Origin: Alteromonas abrolhosensis
Lineage (GTDB): Bacteria > Pseudomonadota > Gammaproteobacteria > Enterobacterales > Alteromonadaceae
Length of the DNA: 64,000 nucleotides
Direction: 5' to 3'
NCBI RefSeq assembly: GCF_001953635.1
Contig: NZ_MEJH01000003.1
Coordinates: 1,081,287-1,145,286, forward strand
Shown: one piece after another, positions 38,158-46,169 of the stretch
How the letters are laid out: each line of letters starts with the position of its first letter
How positions within the stretch are numbered: the first letter of the stretch is position 1
The notes under the pieces: model-generated
What the model saw: the letters and a program-made list of their open reading frames with translations, nothing else
The model's database searches: none
Told to the model about the DNA's origin: nothing
Position numbers and translations under genes: made by a program

Positions 38158-39489
38158 CTACTCGTCTTTACTTAAATCACCATACGCGTGAAGGCGGTTG
38201 TATAGCGTTTTCGTACTAATACCCAGCATCTCAGCGGCAGTTGTTTTGTTACCGTTAACTTTTTCCAACGTGGCATAAATAAGTTCTTTTTCCACGTCTT
38301 CAATGGTTCGACCCGCTTGCAGAGCAGGCGTGGTGCTCTGTTTCTGCGCAAAAGGTGATTCTATGGTTTTTGGTAACTCAATTTCTGATTTTTCTGGGTC
38401 GCTCATAATGGCTGCGCGATGCACGAAGTGTCTTAACTCACGTACGTTCCCAGGCCAATCGTATGCTTGTAATGTATCTAATTGGCTTTCTTCCCACTTG
38501 AACTTAGAGCCGTTATCTTTGTTGAACTCAGCAATAAATGTCTTTGCTAGCAAAGGAATATCTTCCTTTCTTTCACGCAGGGGAGGGATGGTGATAGGAA
38601 AGACCGCAAGCCTGAAATAAATGTCTTCGCGCAGCACTTTGCTTTGTGCAATCTCTTCCATAGTTCTGTTAGTAGCAGAGACTACGCGACAGCTAACAGG
38701 AATTGTCTTTGTTCCGCCAACACGGATAACTACTTTGTTTTCCAAAACGCGTAAGAGATTAGGCTGCATATCAATAGGCATCTCTGTGATTTCATCTAAG
38801 AAAAGCGTACCGCCTTGCGCCTGTTCGAATACACCTTCTTTACGTCCCACAGCGCCGGTAAATGCGCCTTTCTCGTGACCGAACAGTTCACTGCCTATAA
38901 GTTCTTTTGAAAAGGCACCACAGTTAGTCGCAATGTAAGGACCTTCACTTTCTGAAGCGCGGTGAATGGCTGCGGCTACCACCTCTTTACCTACACCACT
39001 TTCACCAAGAAGCATCACGTTCGCGCTGGTTTTGCTAACGCGAGAGATAAGTTTGTACAGCTCCTTCATCACTGGTGATTCACCAATGAGTAAGTCAAAA
39101 TGCTTTTCAATCTTTTCTTCCGCTGGAGCCTTTTCCTTGGGTTTTTGACTTAAAACAGCTTCGATTTCTTCCCGTTGGATTGGCTTAACGAGATAATCAA
39201 CAGTAGGACCACACAAACCCTTAATCACACTTTTTACCGAAGGGTGACCTGTTATCAATGTCACACGAGGGCGCTTAGGAAGTGCGTCTAACTCGTTGAA
39301 TAAGTGCGCACCGCTTCCGTCTGGTAACATAAAATCAAGCAAAACGTGGTCAAAGGTTTCTTTCTCTAACCAATCGCGGGCTTCTTTGAGTGTGGCAGCG
39401 GTAAGTACTTCGTGGCCAAGAAATTCGATGATAGTACATGCGACTTCTGTAAATTCGGCGTCGTCATCAACTAAAAGTACGGTAAGCAC
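38158..39489 (-). CDS. NtrC-family sigma-54-dependent response regulator
   Basis: A 443-residue activator of RNA polymerase-sigma-54. Receiver domain at 1-115 (Asp52 in LLDFMLPDG), AAA+ domain at about 132-365 with Walker A GESGVGKE (162-169) and the sigma-54 contact loop GAFTGA (208-213), and a Fis-type DNA-binding helix-turn-helix at about 400-440 (NGNKTTAAEMLGISTKTLYNRL). The start is GTG at 39489. It is the first gene of the five-gene signalling operon, divergent from exoD, and flanked by sigma-54-like promoters it could control. Confidence 0.94.
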   Translation of the reverse strand: MLTVLLVDDDAEFTEVACTIIEFLGHEVLTAATLKEARDWLEKETFDHVLLDFMLPDGSGAHLFNELDALPKRPRVTLITGHPSVKSVIKGLCGPTVDYLVKPIQREEIEAVLSQKPKEKAPAEEKIEKHFDLLIGESPVMKELYKLISRVSKTSANVMLLGESGVGKEVVAAAIHRASESEGPYIATNCGAFSKELIGSELFGHEKGAFTGAVGRKEGVFEQAQGGTLFLDEITEMPIDMQPNLLRVLENKVVIRVGGTKTIPVSCRVVSATNRTMEEIAQSKVLREDIYFRLAVFPITIPPLRERKEDIPLLAKTFIAEFNKDNGSKFKWEESQLDTLQAYDWPGNVRELRHFVHRAAIMSDPEKSEIELPKTIESPFAQKQSTTPALQAGRTIEDVEKELIYATLEKVNGNKTTAAEMLGISTKTLYNRLHAYGDLSKDE

Positions 39490-39667
39490 GTGGATGTCCC
39501 TCTCTTTCGTTTCCTATTCAGAAAAAATTTGGAATAGAATCAATGTTATAGTTTTATCATACGCTATCAATCATGAAATGCTAAAGCGTTAGTTCATAGG
39601 TAGATACATTTAATATCTTAAAAAATATGACAGCATTAGTTGCAAGAAAAATTCTACATCACATTTT
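39490..39667. other. Long leader region of the signalling operon
   Basis: Part of a 439-base gap between the regulator and exoD. AT-rich, with no supportable gene. The short open frame at 39610-39792 on the minus strand lacks coding character and covers the palindrome and promoters. Confidence 0.4.
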
Positions 39668-39682
39668 TGTAAAATTTTTACA
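39668..39682. promoter_or_regulatory. Palindromic candidate enhancer TGTAAAATTTTTACA
   Basis: A perfect 15-base palindrome (7-bp arms around one T). It is centred about 128 bases upstream of the predicted exoD transcription start, a normal place for an NtrC-family enhancer. The bound protein is inferred to be the regulator encoded at 38158-39489. Confidence 0.5.
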
Positions 39683-39730
39683 GTTGCCTTCATTTTTTCG
39701 GCAAATTTTACTCTACATATCAGGTGCATC

Positions 39731-39746
39731 TGCAAAAAGCGTACCT
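39731..39746 (-). promoter_or_regulatory. Candidate sigma-54 promoter for the signalling operon
   Basis: On the minus strand AGGTACGCTTTTTGCA matches 10 of 12 defined sigma-54 positions, with intact ACG and TTGCA. Transcription would begin near 39719, leaving a leader of about 230 bases before the GTG at 39489. Confidence 0.5.
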
Positions 39747-39775
39747 GTCTTCTGAAATAGGGGATAGGAGGCTGA

Positions 39776-39791
39776 TGGCATATTTTTCGCA
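39776..39791 (+). promoter_or_regulatory. Candidate sigma-54 promoter for exoD
   Basis: TGGCATATTTTTCGCA has the full TGGCA half, GC at the correct 12-base spacing and 9 of 12 matches. It is divergent from the preceding element and about 138 bases upstream of the exoD ATG. Confidence 0.45.
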
Positions 39792-39928
39792 CATTTTTCT
39801 TTGTATGTAGCTTCTAGGAAACAAGAGTGATGCAACGACGTTGATATCATTTTCGACTAAAAATTAGGCGCGGAGGCTGGCTGAAAAGATAGACGTTCAC
39901 GCTAAAGGTGACATCAAAGGAATTGAAA

Positions 39929-40534
39929 ATGTGGGGAAAAACAGCTGAAAGATCAATGACCTTATATGAGCTGCTAGGGAAAATGCAGCCAAGGGCGAGA
40001 CAAGACGTATTCGAGTTTGCCGAATTTTGGGATGTGATGGAGAAACGAGGATTCGGTCCGATGTTGGCGCTCCCATCTTTTATCGCTTGTACCCCCATTG
40101 GTGCGATACCTGGTATCCCTTCCTTAGCGGGTGGGACGATTTTACTCATTGCATTGCAAATTTTACTTGGTCGCAGGCACCCTTGGTTGCCGCAAAAAGT
40201 CATGGAGTTACAATGCGATGCAGATCAGCTTCGCTATATGGTCGAAAAAGTGAAGCCTTATGCAGTAAGAGTAGATCGTTTTTTAGTGCCTCGCTGCTTT
40301 TTTATGCGGCAGCCTGTATTTCGCTCGCTTATTGCATTGTGCTGTGTGGGATGTGGCTTCGTCATGGTTCCTCTTGAACTGATCCCTTTTATGGGGCTCA
40401 TCCCAGCCTTTGCAGTATTTATCATGGCAATAGGAATGGCCACGGATGATGGTGCTGTCGCGCTGGTAGGTGTTTCAATCTCGCTCTTTGGCTTTATTCT
40501 TGGATTTGAACGAATAGCGGCAGCCCTTGGTTAA
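39929..40534 (+). CDS. exoD: ExoD-family membrane protein
   Basis: A 201-residue membrane protein of the ExoD family, first linked to exopolysaccharide production in rhizobia; the biochemical role is unknown. Conserved features: GFGPMLALPSFIACTPIGAIPGIPSLAGG with the Pro/Gly-rich motif, and a hydrophobic C-terminal half with about three to four helices. The ATG at 39929 has AAAGGA at good spacing; the frame is open to a GTG at 39908. It is divergent from the NtrC-type regulator and convergent with a LysR gene whose stop lies seven bases away. Confidence 0.88.
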   Translation: MWGKTAERSMTLYELLGKMQPRARQDVFEFAEFWDVMEKRGFGPMLALPSFIACTPIGAIPGIPSLAGGTILLIALQILLGRRHPWLPQKVMELQCDADQLRYMVEKVKPYAVRVDRFLVPRCFFMRQPVFRSLIALCCVGCGFVMVPLELIPFMGLIPAFAVFIMAIGMATDDGAVALVGVSISLFGFILGFERIAAALG

Positions 40535-40541
40535 CTGCCTG

Positions 40542-41465
40542 CTATTCTGTACAAGAGTCGAGCATAAAGTCTGAGGAGGGAAGATTCATCGTTTGATACC
40601 TGAGTTCACCGATAAATGCACGGGCTGCAGGTCCAAGCGTGTCACCGTCTTCAAAAGATAAATAAAGAAGGGCTTTGCGCAATGCCGCATTATTATCAAG
40701 AGGAAGGGGGACAAGGGTACCGTTTTCTAATTCATCTTTAATTATAGCAATTGGAAGCCAGGCAAAACCTAATCCTTGAGCAATAATATCCAACGACGTT
40801 CTTACATGGCTAACGGTCCAGCGTTGCTCGGCACCCAGCCAGCCTACATCAGCCTTACGCTCTGCAGAAGAGTCCCTCACAACGATTTGGCGATGAGCTT
40901 TGAGGTCTTCCAATGTAAGGGTTCTATTTAGCTGATGGAGAGGGTGGTCGGCATGAGCGACTGCAGCAAACTCGATTTCGCATAGGTCTTCGCTAAAGCC
41001 ACTGGGAAAAACAAACGGCGATATCCCCAAATCTACTTTTCCATTACTTAACAGTGAGTTTGCACCACTTAATACAGTTTCCTCGATTTCAATGCGCAAT
41101 AAAGGGAACTCGGCTGACACTTTAGCAAGCACGTTGTACAGCAATTCAGAGGGGAAAATAATGTCGACGGCAATACGCAGTGTTGTTTCTGTGCCGGATT
41201 GTAGACTACTGGCCACAGCTTCAAGCTTGTGAGCTTCGTTTAGCAAAAACGACGCCCGTCGATACATAAGTTCGCCTTGAGGCGACAACTGTACCTTGCG
41301 CCCGATGTTCTCAAATAGTGAAACACCAATTGCGTTTTCGAGCTTTTGAACTGCGTGGTGAACGCTTGATTGACTTTTATGAACTTCAGCAGCAGCCTGA
41401 TTAAAGCCGCCGGCATCGACGACGGCTTTAAACATGCGCCACTGTTCTAACGTAGATTTAAGCAT
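40542..41465 (-). CDS. LysR-family transcription regulator
   Basis: A 307-residue regulator with an N-terminal winged helix-turn-helix (residues 1-65: FNQAAAEVHKSQSSVHHAVQKLE) and a periplasmic-binding-protein-like effector domain. Effector and targets are unknown; the usual divergent target gene is missing, because the neighbour upstream is the rhodanese gene on the same strand, 56 bases away. No obvious operator was found. Confidence 0.9.
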   Translation of the reverse strand: MLKSTLEQWRMFKAVVDAGGFNQAAAEVHKSQSSVHHAVQKLENAIGVSLFENIGRKVQLSPQGELMYRRASFLLNEAHKLEAVASSLQSGTETTLRIAVDIIFPSELLYNVLAKVSAEFPLLRIEIEETVLSGANSLLSNGKVDLGISPFVFPSGFSEDLCEIEFAAVAHADHPLHQLNRTLTLEDLKAHRQIVVRDSSAERKADVGWLGAEQRWTVSHVRTSLDIIAQGLGFAWLPIAIIKDELENGTLVPLPLDNNAALRKALLYLSFEDGDTLGPAARAFIGELRYQTMNLPSSDFMLDSCTE

Positions 41466-41521
41466 ACAGCGCCTTTAAACTCTTATATAGCGCTACTTAT
41501 AGCACACACGTGCTTAGTAAG

Positions 41522-41872
41522 TCATTTCTGGTTTACTTCATTTATCGTGGGTACCGGGCAGGTAACAACCGATACATTGTCGTATCCCATTTTTATCAAT
41601 TGCTCTGCTGCAAGCTTTGCACGCACGCCCGATGCACAGTGAATATAAAGTGGCGTTGAAGCATCCTTAAACTGTTCTAAGGCTTTCATTTCAAGCACAC
41701 CTCGTGGAATGTGAAGGGCTGAAGGGACGGGCTGATTTGCGACCTCAGCGGCTTCTCGCACATCTATAAGGGTGCCGTTGTTACTGCGACACTCGCTTGC
41801 AGCTTGCTGGGCTGTTACGGTTCGTAAGTTCACGTCTATGTTTTCAATTCGAGTTTTAATATCTAAAAGCAT
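41522..41872 (-). CDS. Rhodanese-like sulfurtransferase
   Basis: A 116-residue single rhodanese domain with the active-site loop HCASGVR (Cys79) and LIDVREAAEV near residue 36. It should carry a persulfide on Cys79 and transfer sulfur to an acceptor. No signal peptide. The ribosome-binding site is AAGGA. It is divergent from a thiol-sensing ArsR-type repressor, which fits a role in sulfide or persulfide handling; the exact acceptor is not known. Confidence 0.9.
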   Translation of the reverse strand: MLLDIKTRIENIDVNLRTVTAQQAASECRSNNGTLIDVREAAEVANQPVPSALHIPRGVLEMKALEQFKDASTPLYIHCASGVRAKLAAEQLIKMGYDNVSVVTCPVPTINEVNQK

Positions 41873-42005
41873 ATTTTTCCTTTCTCGCTCAGTTGAACTA
41901 AACTAATTATTAAATAAGTAAAATCTAATGTAAGTATATTGGCGTAATAAAACAATGTAAAATACAGGAATTCGTCGCATAAAATGGCAAGTCGGCAAAT
42001 TGTCT

Positions 42006-42019
42006 TATACTTTAGTATA
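42006..42019. promoter_or_regulatory. Palindrome TATACTTTAGTATA, candidate operator
   Basis: A perfect inverted repeat with 6-bp arms and a two-base spacer, in the AT-rich region between the divergent rhodanese and ArsR-family genes, about 50 bases before the repressor start. It is the best candidate for autoregulation by that repressor. Confidence 0.55.
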
Positions 42020-42067
42020 GTAAATGGCTAAATTGGTGCCGAAATACTTTACAGATAGAGAGTACTT

Positions 42068-42379
42068 ATGTCCGAGGATATGGTAATAGGTTCAGATGAT
42101 ATAATGGAACACGCTGCGGAAGCTGAAATCTTCCTCAAGCAATTTGCGAACAAAACGCGCCTTATGGTGTTGTGTTCGTTATTGAAGGAGGAAAAGTCGG
42201 TTACTGAACTTCTCGAAGTCGTCAGCGTTTCTCAACCCGTAATTTCTCAACACCTCGCATTATTGCGAGAATCCAAAATGGTGGCCACTAGAAGAGAAGG
42301 TCAAACGATTTACTACCGCTTAGCAGATGAACGCGTTAAGCGATTAATTGCTTTAATGTATGAATTCTTCTGCGAGTGA
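42068..42379 (+). CDS. BigR/SqrR-type ArsR-family repressor
   Basis: A 103-residue winged-helix repressor. The DNA-recognition helix is in SVSQPVISQHLALLRESKM (residues 53-71). Two cysteines, Cys36 (RLMVLCSLL) and Cys102 (EFFCE), are placed as in the BigR/SqrR/YgaV subfamily, which forms a disulfide or polysulfide bridge on exposure to reactive sulfur and releases DNA. Typical metal-binding Cys motifs of ArsR/SmtB are absent. It is divergent from the rhodanese gene, the expected target. Confidence 0.88.
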   Translation: MSEDMVIGSDDIMEHAAEAEIFLKQFANKTRLMVLCSLLKEEKSVTELLEVVSVSQPVISQHLALLRESKMVATRREGQTIYYRLADERVKRLIALMYEFFCE

Positions 42380-42397
42380 TAGCTCCATATCTTTAAA

Positions 42398-42436
42398 AGC
42401 TACAATGTCCGCTAAAAAAACGGACATTGTGTAGCA
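42398..42436. terminator. Strong hairpin between convergent genes
   Basis: CTAC-AATGTCCG pairs with CGGACATT-GTGTAG, a stem of about 13 bp with a one-base bulge and an A-rich loop. No T-run follows the stem on either strand, so termination is uncertain, but the position between two convergent genes fits. Confidence 0.45.
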
Positions 42437-42493
42437 CCTAGTTTGTTCGAACGTTTCAGTTAACCCTATCTCAATGTAAACGTTACCCAGTTA

Positions 42494-43243
42494 CTATTCA
42501 CTATCACCATTGAGTTGCTCACACAACATAGGTATATAGCCTTCTTCAGAAATTTTATCGCTTTCGACTTCAGGCCTATCTTCTAGTTCATCGTGGCTTA
42601 AGTTGACAACGACATTGTGTGCTGCCCAGTCAATACTTTTTATGTCACTTGGCAACAAAGCTAGATGTTTACCACCTGGAAGCCAGTTGTTGGTATCAAC
42701 CACAAGCATTACAATTTCCCAACTTCGGGTATCGATAATAAAATTACTGATATGCCCTACATTGTCAGTGGTCGTTGCTACCTCATAACCTCCAACCTCA
42801 CCAACTGCTCTTAAGTGGTTAGTCGTTTTTTGAGGGTGCAAGGTATCTGATTCTTCGGCTCTTTGTAACTCAACCAGTTCATTGGGATGTGCAAACTCTC
42901 CCCATGCGCCGGGGCCAATCCAGTAATACCCATAGCCGAAATATTTAAAAAGATTCTCTTCGTATTCGCGAGAAACGGGTTTGTGTTCATCGATAGAAGG
43001 GCTGTTTTTTAGGGTTTCGACGGTCATATTGATATGAACGGATTCACTCTCTGCTTCGAGCTGGGTAACAGAAATTGGAGAGATAACTACCTTGCGACTA
43101 AGGGGGAGCCAAGTGTTGGTGTCTGCGACTAAATAGCGCACGGTAAAGGTTTCGTCGTCAAAAAGGATATCGCGGATGCCGCCCACTTTGTCATCCAAAG
43201 CATGGATAGAAAAGTGAGTAAGCTGTTTTGAACTAATGATCAT
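42494..43243 (-). CDS. Double PRC-barrel domain protein
   Basis: A 249-residue soluble protein with two PRC-barrel domains: residues about 1-75 (VGGIRDILFDDETFTVRYLVADTNTW) and 140-220 (VGHISNFIIDTRSWEIVMLVVDTNNW). The central part is rich in Tyr, Trp and Gly. PRC-barrel proteins bind partners or RNA; this one is annotated in many bacteria only by domain. The ATG at 43243 has an excellent AAGGAGG. Confidence 0.85.
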   Translation of the reverse strand: MIISSKQLTHFSIHALDDKVGGIRDILFDDETFTVRYLVADTNTWLPLSRKVVISPISVTQLEAESESVHINMTVETLKNSPSIDEHKPVSREYEENLFKYFGYGYYWIGPGAWGEFAHPNELVELQRAEESDTLHPQKTTNHLRAVGEVGGYEVATTTDNVGHISNFIIDTRSWEIVMLVVDTNNWLPGGKHLALLPSDIKSIDWAAHNVVVNLSHDELEDRPEVESDKISEEGYIPMLCEQLNGDSE

Positions 43244-43389
43244 CGTTGCGCCTCCTTTGCATGGGCTTGTTTTCACAGAGCACTACGATAATTGGCAGTT
43301 GGCTCTGTATTACTCTAAGTGTAGACAGTCCTTAACGTTTCTTCATTTTGTTCTTGCCAGAACTTGATTGAGATCATTTGTTTTAGAAA

Positions 43390-43416
43390 CAAAAAAGCTC
43401 GCCGAAGCGAGCTTTT
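43390..43416 (-). terminator. Rho-independent terminator of maoP
   Basis: An 11-bp stem AAAAAGCTCGC/GCGAGCTTTTT with a CGAA tetraloop, directly downstream of the maoP stop; it reads with a U-tract on both strands. Confidence 0.9.
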
Positions 43417-43432
43417 TAGCAATGATACAGCA

Positions 43433-43789
43433 TTAGGCTACATCGAATTCTTCATCAGAATAATCTTCGTCATAATCTGATTGGTTGCTTGCACTGCTGT
43501 GAAGTGTATAGAAGTGCTTTTTGCCTCTCGCTAATCTGACGTATTTTGCCCAGGCTTTTTCTAGGTTATTGCTAGCTTCAACCTTACCATTGATGAAATC
43601 GACGAAATGCGTCTCATCATCACTTTCAGGTGAAAGTTCGCCACTTTCAAGTCCTAACAATGTCTTGCCGTAGTTGGTTAGAATATCGGCTTCAGTAATA
43701 CTGAAGTCACCTGATTTACGAAAACCATAGGGAAATTTCTGACGATCGATATAAGGTTTTGCAGATTGTCGAATAGCTAAACTTTTCAT
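43433..43789 (-). CDS. maoP: MaoP-like (DUF413) macrodomain Ori protein
   Basis: A 118-residue protein of the DUF413 family: KFPYGFRKSGDFSITEADIL, EKAWAKYVRLARGKKHFYTL and an acidic C-terminal tail match E. coli MaoP (YifE). In E. coli MaoP acts with the maoS site to organise the Ori macrodomain. The HdfR gene lies just beyond a small gene on the opposite strand; the same partner flanks maoP in E. coli, so synteny supports the assignment. Confidence 0.9.
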   Translation of the reverse strand: MKSLAIRQSAKPYIDRQKFPYGFRKSGDFSITEADILTNYGKTLLGLESGELSPESDDETHFVDFINGKVEASNNLEKAWAKYVRLARGKKHFYTLHSSASNQSDYDEDYSDEEFDVA

Positions 43790-44188
43790 GTTGTACCCAA
43801 CGTAATGTTTTGTTCAGCGCACTTTTAAGATAATTAAAAACGAAGATAAAACAAAAGATTTTTCTCTTATCAATAAAAAATTTTTAACGGTATAAAATCT
43901 AACAATAAATTTCATATTTCGATTAAAAAGCACACAGAGCGTGAGCGGTTAAAGCTTTCATCCTGAAAAATTTAAGCTTCTGAAATCTATGCTAAATTTC
44001 TAATTTTCTTCATGGGGGCAGCACGGGGCGCCACGGTGATATGAGCGTAAATGAGTTACCTGGTAAAAGTCTATGTGAATTGGTGATGAGAATAATCAAA
44101 AATTCTTATCGCTACGATGATTAAAATTCGTTTTCTATTTTGCCGCTTAGGATAATAATTGAGGTGTGTTAACAACCCAGAGAAGTCA
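43790..44188. other. Intergenic region maoP-small charged gene
   Basis: AT-rich, no supportable gene. A TATAAA box at 43893-43898 may be part of a promoter. A maoS-like site might be here, since maoS is near maoP in E. coli, but I cannot identify its sequence with confidence. Confidence 0.3.
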
Positions 44189-44356
44189 ATGAGTAAAGAC
44201 TATCGTTACCAGCGTGATGAATGGGACTCGGTAGAAGAGGAAGATTTTCACGCTAAAAAGCCAAATTCCAAGCGTCAAAGTACTGTGAAGGAAAAGCAGA
44301 AGCGTGACTTGCAACGCCGTGACAAGCAGCGTCGCCTGCACCAAGAAGAGTATTAA
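44189..44356 (+). CDS. Small highly charged hypothetical protein
   Basis: A 55-residue protein, start MSKDYRYQRDEWDSVEEEDF, with a basic C-terminal helix rich in Lys, Arg and Gln. The ATG at 44189 follows AGAGAAG; a TTG at 44159 is an unlikely earlier start. I do not recognise a family; the charge pattern suggests nucleic-acid or ribosome binding, but this is a guess. A hairpin with a T-rich follow-up lies after it. Confidence 0.65.
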   Translation: MSKDYRYQRDEWDSVEEEDFHAKKPNSKRQSTVKEKQKRDLQRRDKQRRLHQEEY

Positions 44357-44382
44357 TTCAGCGAGTTGGTGAAATTTTGATA

Positions 44383-44420
44383 AAGCGTACCGTTTATGAC
44401 GGTGCGCTTCTGTGCTTTTG
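44383..44420 (+). terminator. Hairpin terminator after the small charged gene
   Basis: AAGCGTACCGT pairs with ACGGTGCGCTT (one G-U pair, loop TTATG). A modest T-rich segment follows. Confidence 0.6.
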
Positions 44421-44482
44421 TGTTTACATGCCGTATTATCTGTGTCAATTTAGTTTCACTTTGATTCGGTTGTACAACAAGC

Positions 44483-45313
44483 ATGGATATACGCTTTCTC
44501 ACCACATTTATAGAAGTGGCGAAAACTCGTCATTTTGGTAAAGCGGCAGAAAACCTTTACCTTACTCAATCAGCAGTCAGTGCTCGAATAAAGCTACTTG
44601 AAGAGTATTTTCATACCACGCTTTTTATTAGGCAACGAAATAGTATTCAGCTTACTCAATCAGGCGAGAAATTGTTGCCTTACGCTAAGCAATTGTGTGC
44701 AAAACTGAATGAGGCTAAGCAAGAACTTCAAATTCAGTCCTCTGAGTACGTGGTATGCGGCGCCACACAGTTGGCCAGTGAACTTCTACTCCCTCAGATC
44801 TTGAGTCATTTACACAATACATTTCCCGATTGGTCAGTGAAGGCAGAAGTACTCACCTTAGATACACTATCAAGGCAACTTCATGAACGCGTGACAGACC
44901 TTTCTTTTTCTACCGAGCCGTTGAAATCTGAAGAAGTGAACAGCGATGTATTGCTTGAGCAAGACTTAGCCCTTTATCGCATTGGTGAGGTAACAGACGT
45001 CATTGATGCCGCTGATTTTGTAGCTATTGATTGGGGTACAAAAGCGAGAGATTGGCTACTGACAGCTTACCCTCAACTTCGCGACGCTAAATTAAGAACA
45101 AATTCGTTAAGTCTTGCACTGAATAATTTACAAGCTGAGGGTGGCATTGCTGTACTGCCTACTAATGTTGAGAGTCAGTTGCCAGAAAACGTAAAAGTGA
45201 CAAAGATTGAATCGCTAGAAAACGTATCCTTTAAAGTATACGTACACAGCATGAAGCAAGTTAGGCGAGTTGGCCTAGCTGAGATAATTGAAAGCGTAAT
45301 TAAAGCGTGTTAA
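44483..45313 (+). CDS. hdfR: HdfR-type LysR regulator
   Basis: A 276-residue LysR regulator. The N-terminal helix-turn-helix LTTFIEVAKTRHFGKAAENLYLTQSAVSARIKLLE is the HdfR pattern (HdfR represses the flagellar master operon and controls gltBD in E. coli). The effector domain is shorter than usual. Synteny with maoP supports the assignment. Target genes are not visible here. Confidence 0.85.
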   Translation: MDIRFLTTFIEVAKTRHFGKAAENLYLTQSAVSARIKLLEEYFHTTLFIRQRNSIQLTQSGEKLLPYAKQLCAKLNEAKQELQIQSSEYVVCGATQLASELLLPQILSHLHNTFPDWSVKAEVLTLDTLSRQLHERVTDLSFSTEPLKSEEVNSDVLLEQDLALYRIGEVTDVIDAADFVAIDWGTKARDWLLTAYPQLRDAKLRTNSLSLALNNLQAEGGIAVLPTNVESQLPENVKVTKIESLENVSFKVYVHSMKQVRRVGLAEIIESVIKAC

Positions 45314-45388
45314 TCGCTAGCTAATGAGCTTACCCTCCGTGCTTTATTTAAATAGGCATGGTTACGACAGAATTTAAGAGAGAACCTT

Positions 45389-45739
45389 ATGTCACAACTA
45401 CATCCTTTATTGGAAAAAAACGCATTTCAACGCCTAGAAGCAAGCCTTGCGACAATTAAAGCTGAAGAAAAACTCTTTATTTTAAAGGACGAGCACGGTT
45501 GCGTTATGCTAACAACCGATGAAGAAGATGGGGTTCCTGTTTGGCCAGATGCAGAACTAGCACTGCTATGGGCGACAGAAGACTGGGCGCACTGTGAAGC
45601 AATGGAGCTAAGCACTCAAGAGTTCCTTACAAAATGGGTGCCTGGTATGACTCAAGACGAACTAATGGTTATTGTATGCCCAGTACCTGCTGAAGAAGGT
45701 GAGGTCATTACTCCAGAAGAGTTTGCCGAGTATCTATAA
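45389..45739 (+). CDS. DUF2750 protein
   Basis: A 116-residue acidic soluble protein of the DUF2750 family (FILKDEHGCVMLTTDEEDGVPVWPDAELA, then the acidic end EGEVITPEEFAEYL). Function unknown. GAGAGAACC precedes its ATG. No clear operon partner. Confidence 0.8.
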   Translation: MSQLHPLLEKNAFQRLEASLATIKAEEKLFILKDEHGCVMLTTDEEDGVPVWPDAELALLWATEDWAHCEAMELSTQEFLTKWVPGMTQDELMVIVCPVPAEEGEVITPEEFAEYL

Positions 45740-45867
45740 GGTGTGATCTCAAGGGCTAATCAAAGGGTAAATATTCATTAAGCAGCATGGGACATGAGGC
45801 AACAATTTCAGATTGCTAGAAATTTTGTTTAATAGTGTTCCCGTAATTGATAACCCAAGGAGGCGTT

Positions 45868-46101
45868 ATGTTTACTGAACAACCCACAATGAATAGTCTA
45901 TTCAGCCAGCTCGGTTTAGGAAGTTCTGATGAGGAAATTGCTGAGTTTTTTGAAACACACCGAGGGCTGAATAAGAGCCAGCACCTTCACGAAGCTTCCT
46001 ATTGGAATGAAAGTCAGTCTGCGTTTTTGAAAAACGCGATTATTGAAGATGCAGCCTGGGCTGAGGTAATAGATCAACTTAATGCTGAGCTTCACGAATA
46101 G
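45868..46101 (+). CDS. DUF2789 protein
   Basis: A 77-residue soluble protein of the DUF2789 family, starting MFTEQPTMNSLFSQLGLGSS. Mostly helical; function unknown. The ATG at 45868 has a strong AAGGAGG, which rules out the earlier start at 45847. The stop overlaps a 9-bp inverted repeat (46096-46118). Confidence 0.88.
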   Translation: MFTEQPTMNSLFSQLGLGSSDEEIAEFFETHRGLNKSQHLHEASYWNESQSAFLKNAIIEDAAWAEVIDQLNAELHE

Positions 46102-46118
46102 AGGTACGGCCTCTATTC
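46096..46118. repeat. Inverted repeat over the DUF2789 stop codon
   Basis: GAATAGAGG and CCTCTATTC form a perfect 9-bp stem with a five-base loop. No T-run follows, so it may act as an mRNA 3' stabiliser rather than a terminator. Confidence 0.5.
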
Positions 46119-46169
46119 TCTTATCCATCCAGTTAACTTTCTCTGCGTTAAAATAAGGTAGTATCTGTT

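Noticed and set aside
39610..39792. 60-codon minus-strand open frame upstream of the NtrC-type regulator
   Set aside because: Runs through the palindrome and promoter region, is basic and Cys-rich, and lacks a ribosome-binding site.
43190..43432. Search for a sigma-54 element upstream of the PRC-barrel gene
   Set aside because: No GG/GC pair with the required spacing was found.
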